A stretch of DNA of 64,000 nucleotides from Membranipora membranacea (Eukaryota; Bryozoa; Gymnolaemata; Cheilostomatida; Membraniporidae), in contig OU612075.1 in the NCBI GenBank assembly GCA_914767715.1, positions 5,270,001 to 5,334,000 on the forward strand. Direction: 5' to 3'. This document shows, piece by piece, positions 1 to 10,292 of the stretch. Below the pieces are notes generated by a model. That model made no database searches, had not been told where the DNA came from, and saw only the letters and a program-made list of their open reading frames with translations. How positions within the stretch are numbered: position 1 is the first letter of the stretch; every line of letters starts with the position of its first letter. Made by a program: the position numbers and the translations under genes.

Positions 1-53
1 TGTGCACTGTTTGTTTCGGTCATTTTATATGCAATAATTTCTTAAAATTACAG

Positions 54-2434
54 CTATACAACCCAGACCTAAGTCTATGTTTCCTCAACAAAGGAGTAAA
101 ACACAGGAGATAGACGGCTCCACTGTAAGTGAAGCTATATCCAGTCTGACCTACAGCAAGAGCTTCAACGCTGCAGATTCAGACTCTGGGAGTCGTGGTA
201 AACCGTCTCCAATGCTACGGGCCAAGGTATGAATGTTTAGATTTTCTAGAAGCTCTTGTCACAACATAAGTCCAGGGTTCAAACTTAAGTGCCCAATTTA
301 GAATCGCACGCCAAATTGCCTGGCAAATATCGGTTAAATCTTGTGATTACCTGCACACATCATCTCCTATGGGAATTTGTTAGATGTGAAATCCAGTAAC
401 TCTTGGACTCAGGAAAGCCCAAAGCAGTCACCACCACCTAAGAATTTAATTCTCCCTGAACTCATGGCTTTCACTCATATTGCATAATTGCATAATTTCA
501 TATGCATAATTGGTTGTTACAGAACATTGCATTCCCTTAACCAACCTCTGATTTAAGTTTTTATTCTCCTACAGCCGACGGTGGTAGTCACTGGTGATGC
601 AGGGGACGCAACTCCAGATTGGATTAAACTTGCTAATAAACGTAAAACTTGGGCAGTAGACAGTGGCTCAGAACCTGTCGAGCCAGTGGTTACTAGTGTG
701 ACAACAACAGAAAAATATCCTGCTAAGCCAGCACCTCGACAAGCTACTACAAAGCCGGAAAAATCCGACACAAACCCAAACGAACTACAAAATAAACTAA
801 CACAGGCTAAGGCAAAATCTGAGTCGTTACCGAGGGACACAAATCTAAACACTCCTCTAGACATAGACACAAAAGCTTGTGACAATAAACCTTTACTTTA
901 TGCCAGTACGGGGCCTGTTAGTCCGCCCCCTAAACCGTTAGACCGAGGACCTACAATAACACGACGACGCTCCCCACATGACAATGTTATGAGCGAATCA
1001 TTTGGCGGATTTTACGCCGATAAGGCTCAATCACCCACTGCCACTGAGGATATTAGTGTGGCAGCAAACAAAGAGACTATCATATTACCTAAACCCAAAC
1101 CTGTGGCCATGACAAGCCCAGCTGAGGAAAGCAAAGAAAACGAACTACCCATCTCTGCGGACCCGCCGTGGAAAGCAGCGCTCAAACAACGCACAGGTAT
1201 TTATGAATATGGTTTTTCTTGTTTCACGATTTCATCAAACTATTATATATTTACTGATTATTTGTAAAGTTAGCAAAATCAGTTAATGATTGCTTGCGTG
1301 TTACTTACTACAGTAATAATGACATCGTCACTAGGGCAATGAACAAAATATTGTTAGTTGCACTCTCAACAGATATTTGACTTGACCCATGGCAATAATT
1401 CTTAAAAAATGTGATTGTGCTAACGTCCTCACCAATGCTGTATTTTTAAGAAAAGAAAGAAAACCCTTGATACTCTGTATTATCCCGACATGTGTTTAGG
1501 GTGTCAACGTCCGTCTCAGAGAGTTTATATTTAATAATTGGACAACCTCAAAGTAACTCAAGGCATTGAATTTTACATGCCATACATATGAGATTTGATT
1601 GGCCTGACATGTTCTCATTGCTCATTGCTGTTCTGAACAACAATATTCATAATCATCTTTATATCTCTAACTTATATAGGCAGCCTAAAAGCAGCTCCTG
1701 CATCTGATGCTCAATCAACCAGCAGCAAAGTAGCACCACCCCCAAAGCCTTCCTGGAAGTCTGCCACAGTCAAAGAGAGGAAGTCTCCTGCTTCATCCAG
1801 TATGATGACCACTTCACTCACTGTATCATCGAGCAATGAAGGGCTAGAAGACGCCATACTAGACGCAAAAATCAAGAGCAAAACTATCGAGATACCAGCC
1901 AGACGACCAAATCCTATGACAGTAAGTTTTGTTTACATGTCATGCTGATTCTGACAACCATAACATGTTTTGGGTACCAGTCTCTTTGATGGAAGGAACG
2001 GTATTGCTAGTCCAGTGTACTGAAGTTGTTTTCACAAGACACAAACCTACATCATATAAATTTTAAAATGAATTATAGTGCGGTCAAGGAAAATTTACTA
2101 AGCCTTTTATGCCATATCCACAAACTTGGTATTGTGTGGCCTTTGACTATGAGCAAATTTATTCAAAATTGGTTAACTGATCAAATCAGCTGTGTCTGTA
2201 TTGTTTGGCCTGGCTTTCATACGGAATAGTTGTATGATGCTGACTCGATCCTCTCCATTGAGTTATTATATTCTATATAATAATGAGCTTCTAACCCCAT
2301 TGTTATTTCCTGTGTCTCTTTTGTTTTAGATGTCAGAGACCTCAGCTTTCACTAACGGCTCAAACCAGCAGGAAGCAGATAATGACGACGGACTAAGCTT
2401 CAGAGACAGGCTCAAAATGTTCAACAAGAAATGA
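54..2434 (+). CDS. Large disordered protein, C-terminal four exons (partial)
   Basis: Exons 54-226, 575-1196, 1680-1921 and 2330-2434 are bounded by good AG/GT sites. Their phases agree and give about 379 residues ending at TGA 2432-2434; the N-terminus lies left of the window. The product is rich in Pro, Ser, Thr and Lys and has no folded domain that I can see. Three short motifs look related: PDWIKLANKRKTW (about 614-652), PPWKAALKQR (about 1159-1188) and PSWKSATVKERK (about 1747-1782), each P-x-W followed by a basic helix-like stretch. From memory this resembles the P-x-W-x-x-L-A motif of the vertebrate actin-capping regulators CRACD and CRACDL, which would suggest a cytoskeletal role; that is inference from a weak motif. 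The C-terminus ends in SFRDRLKMFNKK. The family is not firmly identified; that this is a real gene is well supported. Confidence 0.8.
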
Positions 2435-3235
2435 TTTTCGCAAAGATATAAGTGGAGTTGCCTCCTTCTTAAAAAATAAGGGAACAACTCCCACTCATAT
2501 TGTCTTGTATATCACACTCTACCTACAGAGCTGCTGAAGTACAGATAAGAGTTGATTATTGCAATAACAGTCTAACTTATTCAATTCTTTTTGTTATTTT
2601 GTTATTCTTGTGTCTTCACTCGTAACCTTACCACTCACAATGAGAATTTTGTTTCATATTACCCCGTCTTCTCCTCTGTACAAATTCGAACAAATTTATT
2701 AGTATTATTATAGAACTCTATGATATTATGTCTACATTGGTTTCACATATTATTGATCTATGAAATCTCTCAATTTTTTGACTGCATTTTCTCTCATAAT
2801 CTATTACTAGAGGTAACCACCACATCACATATATTTGCATAATGGCAGCCATGTAACATGACGGTAATTTGTGCTAGACTGCAATACATGCCGAGCACAG
2901 TTCATTTTGCTCAGTTTTTTTTTCACCAGGGCGAGTGGGACATCCAACCCTCCCTGTTTTCACTTCATACATAGCTTGCTTCACATGCCATAATTCTGCA
3001 TGCTAACAAGGGGAGACAAAAACATGTGCCACACGATGATATTGGTGCACAATTGTATGACGTCGAGTCACATTAAACTTTAATATTTTGATAATCATAA
3101 CATAGAATTAATTATTCAAAAATTCAAAATAATGTTGTGATGAAATCACCCTCATATTTTTTGTAAGGAATGTATTATTGTAAATCCTAAACATGATCAC
3201 TAAAACTGTATAATAAAGATATGTTTTATCGTTGG
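2435..3235 (+). other. 3' UTR of the disordered-protein gene
   Basis: About 800 AT-rich bases follow the stop codon without another exon. An AATAAA signal at 3212-3217 lies at a plausible place for cleavage near 3235. The exact 3' end is inferred. Confidence 0.5.
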
Positions 3236-4299
3236 AGGAATGTTTGGTTAGAGTTGACGTCATGGCTGTACTGTGCTTATTAACTTATATCGGAGCTTCA
3301 CGGCTATAAGAACCATAAATAATTACTCTTTGCCTACAATTTTGTAATACAAAGCCAGGCTTAGAGATTCTTGGGGAGTTTTCAATGAGAATGGGCGATT
3401 ATTTGTGTCCAAGATACTCATGGCTCAAAACTCCCGCTCTCATAGTCAAGTTCGTTCCCTAATCATACACCTAGAAAGTCTATCTATGGCACACTGAGCG
3501 CTTTGGATTCATTCATCTCAGCAAAGAATAATCTGGGAACGTTTTCAGAAACGTTCGATTGAAAGACTGGCTGTAGTTGACGTTGTGTCATCGCTTGTTT
3601 GACTCTCACTTGTGCTAAAAATTAGATTAATACGGGAGCTTTATCAGTCATCGTTGATATCAAGGCCAGTGCTGAAAATGCTAGGTTTCGGCAGCTGCTT
3701 GGCTGAGGCTAAGGCGTACCACCACAGTCCACCCGTTACAAAGACTCGGAACCTCAAGGTAGCTATGTGTTCCAAATACAGTGTATAAATATCAATGTCT
3801 AAAGCCTGTTTCCTCCCGCAAGATGTTGCAACACGACGCAACAGTTCTGCAATTCTGAGCCACAAAAACCTCAGCAGTCTTCTGCAATTGGGCACTCAAG
3901 CAAACTGATTTAATAGTGAGTTATAATTTGCAAATTATGTCATATATCATTCAAAACAATCTGTCATAATAATATAAAAACCGATGTTGCATGATGATGA
4001 CTGATGATGATGTTGATTCTAGATAGATAAAAATAAATACATAGTGGACAGATCAATATGGCAATTCATGGTATGTTTTCCTCACATATGTGAAAAGTAG
4101 TTAAAACATGAAAAATTGCTGTTGTTTTAGCTTATGGGATTGATTCTTGAAACAGGAAAATATTTTCATTGCTTTGGACAACCTTCATTTACAAGCATAC
4201 AAATAAGAGGAGCTAAGTTTTTCCGGGGAAAAAAGCATCTTTGGCATAGTCTCTTTCACAAATGTATGAAAATTTTGCAAGCCAATCACAAGATGACTT
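3236..4299. other. Gene-poor stretch between convergent genes
   Basis: This lies between two convergent genes. An 83-residue minus ORF at 3644-3895 has no recognisable motif and no splice support. I see no RNA gene or mobile element here. Confidence 0.4.
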
Positions 4300-5410
4300 T
4301 TAACAAAAACAGCACAGTCCACCAATCATCTTTTGTTTTGGTTTAGTAGCGAGTAGTCCTCTATCCCTTATAAGTTCTGTGGCGATATCTCTGTACAAAG
4401 CTCTAACTTCCACCTCATTGTCTCTCTTATTCTGAATTGTTCGATGAAATGCGCCCCATCCTGATGCTATCGACCGGGATTTTATAGATTTACGTCGTAC
4501 GCTACTCTTTGTGGTATGAGGGTTGATGCCTACTACTCTTACTGCTTTATGTTTTGTTCTTATGATTTCTTTGATAAAACTGTCATATATTGCTACTGTT
4601 TGCGGACTCGCTGTGTCATAGAATATGAGGAAAGCGTCGGCATTGGCACATTTTTCTTTAAAGTCTGAGATTTTAGAAAGTGAAGTTGAAGTCACTGTAA
4701 ATATGACATCTGTAGTACCATCGACCTGCAAAGAAATTCAAAAATATAAAGTCACTAAAAAAAAGGGTTTGGTAATAGCACGCCCTGACAAGCTTCAAAC
4801 AAAGCTTGCAAGACAAGCTAGTTTGGTTAGGCCCAGTAAGTTATGGTAATCTCATTAACAAGCTGTGCAAATATTCAGAGTTTATTGGCAAACCTGCCAC
4901 ATTTGTAGGTGGATCTTTGATATAGGATGATCACACCTGACTACAGCCAAATTTACACCCTTCCACCTGCCAAATTCTGGTTTGTATGGATGCAGTGCCC
5001 TCATGTTTCAGGCCCTCAGAGAAATGTTTTTGAAGTCTTAACAGTGCTATGGAAAATGTTCCAGTCTAAGTCCCTGGATGGATTGTGTTCCAAACATAGT
5101 AAGGGTAATAGAAATAGTTTCTGCTCCCTCTTCTGTTCAAAACCTGATCACAGATCATGGAGATAATGTAAATTATCCTTATCAAGATTAATTATGATGA
5201 TGATTGCATTATATATAATCACGCCAGTTATCCTTTTTTACAGTTGGTTGTATAGCCAATATAAGATCTACCAACCTCAATGTGTTTTTCAAGTACTTGT
5301 GAATTTGTACTATTTTTCTGGTTCTCAAATTTCTTCACTATAGGAAAGTCTTTTATTAATCCTCCCAACTTAATCACCAACATGTTGAACTCAGCATCGT
5401 AATCTGTCAT
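4300..5410 (-). CDS. Rab-like small-GTPase-fold protein with degenerate nucleotide-binding motifs
   Basis: Two exons on the minus strand. Exon 1 is 5410-5276, starting at ATG 5410-5408 (135 bp, phase 0). Exon 2 is 4725-4300, after a TTTGCAG acceptor. Together they give 186 aa, a normal Rab length. Exon 1 opens YDAEFNMLVI and continues to KKF, matching the Rab pattern YDxxFKxLVIGDSGVGKSxLLxRF position by position, but the P-loop is replaced by KLGGLIKD. Exon 2 gives VDGTTDVIFTV where Rabs have xDGKxxxLQIWDTAG, so the G3 motif is gone. It then gives ADAFLIFYD (Rab: A-x-G-x-x-L-V-Y-D), and INPHT where NKxD should be. The C-terminus CCFC resembles a prenylation signal. Seen: length, alignment and the lost motifs. 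Inferred: a membrane-attached pseudo-GTPase. The donor GTTGGT is weak, so the exon 1 boundary is the least certain part. It could also be a young pseudogene, but both exons are open. Confidence 0.6.
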
Positions 5411-6923
5411 CTGAAAGGAGAGAGATCAAAATTGAGCAAAACATTGACAGTGGCTTTCAATTAAAAGTACCTAAATTGTAACTGATCATTGAGATGAAAG
5501 AGGGGCTACTATAGGTATCGTTCTCACATCGCTCACGCCTCGATAGAACCATAGAGTAAGGATATTTATCCTTACTCTGTGATAGAACTATGTATCTTTT
5601 GAGTGAAATATTTTGAAAAAATTTGCTTGGCTGAATGATCAAGGTAGCGAGGATTTTGAGCAATCTGTTTGCAAGGAGTTAGTGTGTAACGTTTCTCTCA
5701 CTCTTATTGTGAAATCCCCTGTATATTTTGTTGACAGATTGAGAAAGCGTATATAAAGGTTAAGATTATCCACAGGGTGTTCCATTCAGATGAGTGAGGT
5801 TCTTCGAGCTCCCAAATCTTTGCTATCATAACCATTGCCCTTTCAATAGGGAAAATCAGAGACCAAATTGCTCACTCAGACAACATGGAGTTCCATGAGG
5901 CGGTGAATGATTCAGGACTACGAGACAACCAGATTATCTTAGAACAAAATTTTCAGAGCACATTTTCGAGAGTTTCTAGTTGGAAGACTCTTGGGTCTTA
6001 AATGGGGTTGGGCAGCTATTTGTGGAACAACATTTTACCACCGTCCAAATGGTAGGAGAATACTATCATGGCATGGCGAATAATGACGGAACATTCCATG
6101 TTATGCTCGCGTTTAGTTCTGAAATTTGATCAAAAAGCAACTGCTCCAGCAAACACAAAACACAGTTAACACAAATCAATCATGACCTGGTGTGGTATAG
6201 CCTGTCTTAACAAGCTTTGTTTGGAACAAAGCTTGTCAGATAGACTAGACCTGGTATAACTAGGACAAGCTTGATCCCTCTAGTCTGAGATATTATTATA
6301 TGTTTGATGTCAGGGTGCCTCTACCACCTAACCAAAGAGAACATATTTGTGTCTGCATTTAGAAATCGTTACTTACTGTGAATCTGGTAGTTTAGTTGTA
6401 ATGTGATGCAGCTGAAGTGTTAAAATAGCGATCCTGATGCTATCTCTTTGCTATCACCCAACAGAAAAAATAACGATCTAGGTTAACTATTGCTTTATAG
6501 TTGTTCAAACCACTGGATTATAGCAGAGTCATAGTCATGTACAGTAATGAATCAAGATGTCAGATTTGTGTTTGGAAACCTGGTATGAGTCAGATACTTT
6601 CTGTGGTCAGAGTAATCTCATTATTTATACGACCGTTACCATGGCAACAGGGATTCATTGGCACATTGACTCTTACTCATTCATGTCATGGCCTTGTCTT
6701 CCTTGTACTGTATAACATTTCCGCAATGCTCAACTGTAGTGCTTCATGCCGATAGCACATGTATATAATAATATTGCCGATGAAACATGGTCATGAGATG
6801 CTGGATTACGTGGAGAGGGCCTGTGATGGGATTCAACTTAATCCTGTTAAGGTAACCAGAAATGTGCTCCAGTTATAACTATAGCTCTAATATCCTTTTG
6901 TTATAGCTCCTTTAAAATAGACA
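5411..6923. other. No recognised gene
   Basis: AT-rich intergenic sequence upstream of the Rab-like gene, so its promoter and 5' UTR should lie at the left edge. A short inverted repeat at about 6212-6236 (CAAGCTTTGTT and its complement around 3 bases) is the only structure noted. Minus and plus ORFs of 60-84 codons here carry no motif. Confidence 0.4.
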
Positions 6924-7497
6924 CTTCATGAACGGTAACTGTAAATTGCTGAACAGGCTGAACGGACTGAACAGCTGAACAGAATTTTTCAGACTAAAAT
7001 TATTATTTGTAATCATTTCTCTGGCTGACTATTACTTCTCAAACACATTCCTCCTAACCAAATGATTTGATGAGTCACTAAGTTCCTGTTGGCACCTAAT
7101 ATAACCAATTTAGGGCAAGCAAATGAAGCAATCAATGTGCCAATTATGACAAAATCTGATGGTGTTCTGGAAATTGGATACCAGAGACATTATGCAGCTC
7201 AATCTTCCATCTAGCCAGTCTTAACAAGCTTGGTTTATGGGGGGGGGGGGGGGGCTACTTTCCATCCATCACTAGTAGTGTAATGCCGAAAAAATTACTC
7301 AGAATTAAATTGAAAGGAACCAAGGTGAATGCAAACTTAAAATAAATGATTTAATGAGAAGAATAAAAAGAATTGTCCATGCTCATGCAAAATTAGACAA
7401 TCATGTAAAGAATCAAACGAATAGTAGTCTGAGAAATTCTGTTCACCTGTTCAGTCTGTTCAGCCTGTTCAGCAATTTACAGTTACCCCTTCATGAA
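6924..7497. mobile_element. MITE with ~70-bp terminal inverted repeats and 9-bp target duplication
   Basis: A 556-bp element (6933-7488) starts CGGTAACTGTAAATTGCTGA and ends in the reverse complement of GGGTAACTGTAAATTGCTGA. The inverted ends match over about 70 bases and contain several CTGAACAG repeats. Both sides carry an exact 9-bp direct repeat, CTTCATGAA, at 6924-6932 and 7489-7497. A 9-bp target duplication with long inverted repeats is typical of Mutator-like (MULE) elements; the superfamily call is inference. There is no transposase ORF inside, so the element is non-autonomous. A run of about 17 G lies at about 7240. Confidence 0.8.
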
Positions 7498-7747
7498 TGC
7501 TGAAGCGCAAAAACGCTGCCAAAAAGCTGTCAAAGTCTTGAGCCTGAGCATTATTTATAATCAGAATCCTGTGCCAGAATTACTCAACTGTGGTTAGTGA
7601 ACAGGATGCGACCTCCCCAACAATACCAAAAGGGAATTTGAGATTTTTTTTCAAAATATGTAAATGCTGTGTATAACCGTGCTCCCTGATGCCAGCCAGG
7701 AATATACAGTACCATCCGTCACAAAGTTCAGCTAGCTATATGTGTGT

Positions 7748-7810
7748 CATATATGACCACATGCAACCAATTGGTCATATATGTGTTACTTGAAATATAT
7801 TTCAAGTAAC
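7748..7810. repeat. Two adjacent short palindromes
   Basis: CATATATGACCA (7748-7759) is repeated inverted at 7772-7783. It is followed at 7785-7810 by a perfect 26-bp palindrome with half-site GTTACTTGAAATA. Both could form hairpins. Function unknown. Confidence 0.7.
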
Positions 7811-8435
7811 GAATATACAAAAACAAACATAAACAACAAACATCCTGGTAGCCTTATGACAGTTCAGACTCATCGTAGAGGTATTTGTTTTCATGATATG
7901 TGAGGAGATTTCTACTAGTGCACAGCACAACTATTCTCAATCCTTTGGAAATTTGATCAAGAACATGTTGTTTACGTTTCACCGTCCATAACTCTGAGAA
8001 TGTTTTAACCACATGGTTTTTGTTTGATTATCTCCCTACAGACACCGATTACAGAATCAGGCTCCGGAGCCTATGAAGTTCTATATCAACGATGAGCCAT
8101 TAGAGGGTTTGCTATTACTCACACATCTAATACATTGCACCACAGGGTTTCTCACCATTATTCACTTTTGTTGTGAGCTTTATACTTTGTTGGTAGTTGA
8201 TTTAAAACCCCCTAGCCTCCATTTCTTCTAATAGTCCATTATTATTACAAAAACATATGTCTAATCAAACGTCTAAACAAACGTCTAATCATCATTGGAG
8301 GAGGAAGTTAGAAGCTAGAAGCAGCCGCCTGGAGTTATTGTTTAAAGTTATTGGCCTATCAAGCTGGTCCTGTGTATTTTAATTTCAACTCCAACATAGT
8401 ATGTCACTAGCCTAGTCACGAGGCTAAAAATGTAG

Positions 8436-8487
8436 TAGTCTAAGTGCTCAGACTCCAAGGCGCCTTGGAGTCTGAGCACTTAGACTA
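8436..8487. repeat. Perfect 52-bp palindrome
   Basis: The arm 8436-8461 begins TAGTCTAAGTGCTCAGACTC and is followed, without spacer, by its exact 26-base reverse complement at 8462-8487. The centre is GGCGCC. No coding sequence overlaps it. Perfect palindromes without a loop are unstable in cloning and can also arise from template-switching artefacts. Confidence 0.9.
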
Positions 8488-10292
8488 AAAAGTCTAGTAT
8501 TCCCAACTACAATTCGAGCCAAACCCAGATTCATTATACTCTTGCACTGGGCTGTGACCTCGAAGGATTCCCTATACCTCTTGCTGGAAGTAAGCAGAGG
8601 AAGTATAATCACATCCTTTGTCATAAATTATATTTTTGAATTGATATAATTCAGAATACTTTTTTTTTTGTATTAGCTGTGGTTTTATTTGATTTGTCAT
8701 GTGCCATGTGATTTTTGAAATGAATCACTGCAATCTGTTTTCCGTACAGCCCAAAAGAGACTAATATATACGGTCTGGCTGTCTAGGCTTCAACCAAAGA
8801 CACATGACAGTGTGTCATGACATGAAAGCTTCATGTTGCAACGATGATATTTATATCCTAAGTTTGTAAAAGCATCCACAAAGTGTGTCCCAATAGATAT
8901 TTTAATTAATGCATTGTATGGTTTTCCCTCCCACACAGAGAATACAACAGCCACCACGCAGTCATTGCAAAATCTCTACCACCGTTATTCCTATTATAAA
9001 TACTAATTAATATCTAAGGAGAAATGGATGTTATAATCTCAAAATACCGATGTCATTAGCCAGTTTAGATGGTCGTCTCCGCCAATGCCTGATTCAAATA
9101 CAAATACATACCAAACCATATATACGAGTTAATTATTCTGGTCGGTAGGGCTTTATGATTGGCGAATCAGTGTAAAATCTGAAATTAAGTTATATGGAGG
9201 AAACATGTGAGTGTTTGAAGCTGGCTGCACGAATGATCATGAACAAAGGGACTATCAGAGCTTGTTAACTAGACTTATTTGGCAGCTCCTGGCCTAAAAG
9301 TATGACCATATGGCAGTGGGTTTTGGAAGTTTATCCATCTTTTATTAGTAATGTTCTCATATTTAGACGGGTTTTCAAACACATGCCAAAACAAAGAATA
9401 ATTTGAGTGAATTTAGCAAAAAAGTATAAAATGTGACCGCTTCTCAAGGGGCAGTGGCATAAGTGTCAAAATAATGATTGGCATCATATTTTGTAGTGTG
9501 CGTTTCGAGAGTAAGCCTGGTTTGAAACTTATATACGTGTTGCTCAACCAATCTACATTCTACAAAAATAACCAGTGCAACAATATGACAAGGTGATCCA
9601 GAGGAATTACGAGCCAATGGCTGCAAGTATCAACCAACAGCATACTTGAGTTTTCATAGACGAGAATAGCGATTCAGACAAATCAAGCTGTCTAATACTA
9701 GACACTGCAGTAAAGATTGTGGAAGCGTGTAACGATCTGATGTATTGTTGCTTATGTTGCCAAGGCGCGCAAGCTACTGGGTAAATATAGCAAGGGAAAA
9801 TAACTCCAAAATGCCCCTATATTTAAGCAGGAAGGGGTGGATATATGATTTAAGTTAAATGACACAGTATCAGTATGGTTGTTATAGTCTCGGTCTGGCC
9901 ATTAGAAGTCAAAGTGTCATTTATGGATTCAGTTGAGACAAATGTCTCTGATAAAAAGGCAACAACTTGATGCGGCTACTGCTACAAGGGATATCAATGT
10001 TAAACTTATCACGCAGCAGCTTTTACTAATGTGTTAAAAAGAGGTTACCTGACACTTAGGTCAAGCCTACACCAAATTGTGCAAAGAAAACAGATCATTT
10101 CTAAATAAGTAAGGAATCATCAGGTACGCAAGAATGGTACTAACACTGCAGGCCAGTGAAATTGACTTCAATTGAACACAACAAAGCACCAGATGGGAGT
10201 CAAAGTGGAGGAAAGTTTTTGATCATTTTTCCATCTCCCTATAAAGTGTTAAAGAAACGGTCAAGTCTAGTTGTCAGAAGGACCTGTTAAAC
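8488..10292. other. No recognised gene
   Basis: AT-rich intergenic DNA downstream of family gene A. No conserved exon of the neighbouring family, tRNA-like box or long repeat was found. Short ORFs, for example 9444-9626 on minus, have no motif. Confidence 0.4.

Noticed and set aside
3644-3895. 83-codon minus ORF with a basic, leucine-rich stretch
   Set aside because: No motif, no splice-site support and no homolog that I recognise; probably chance.
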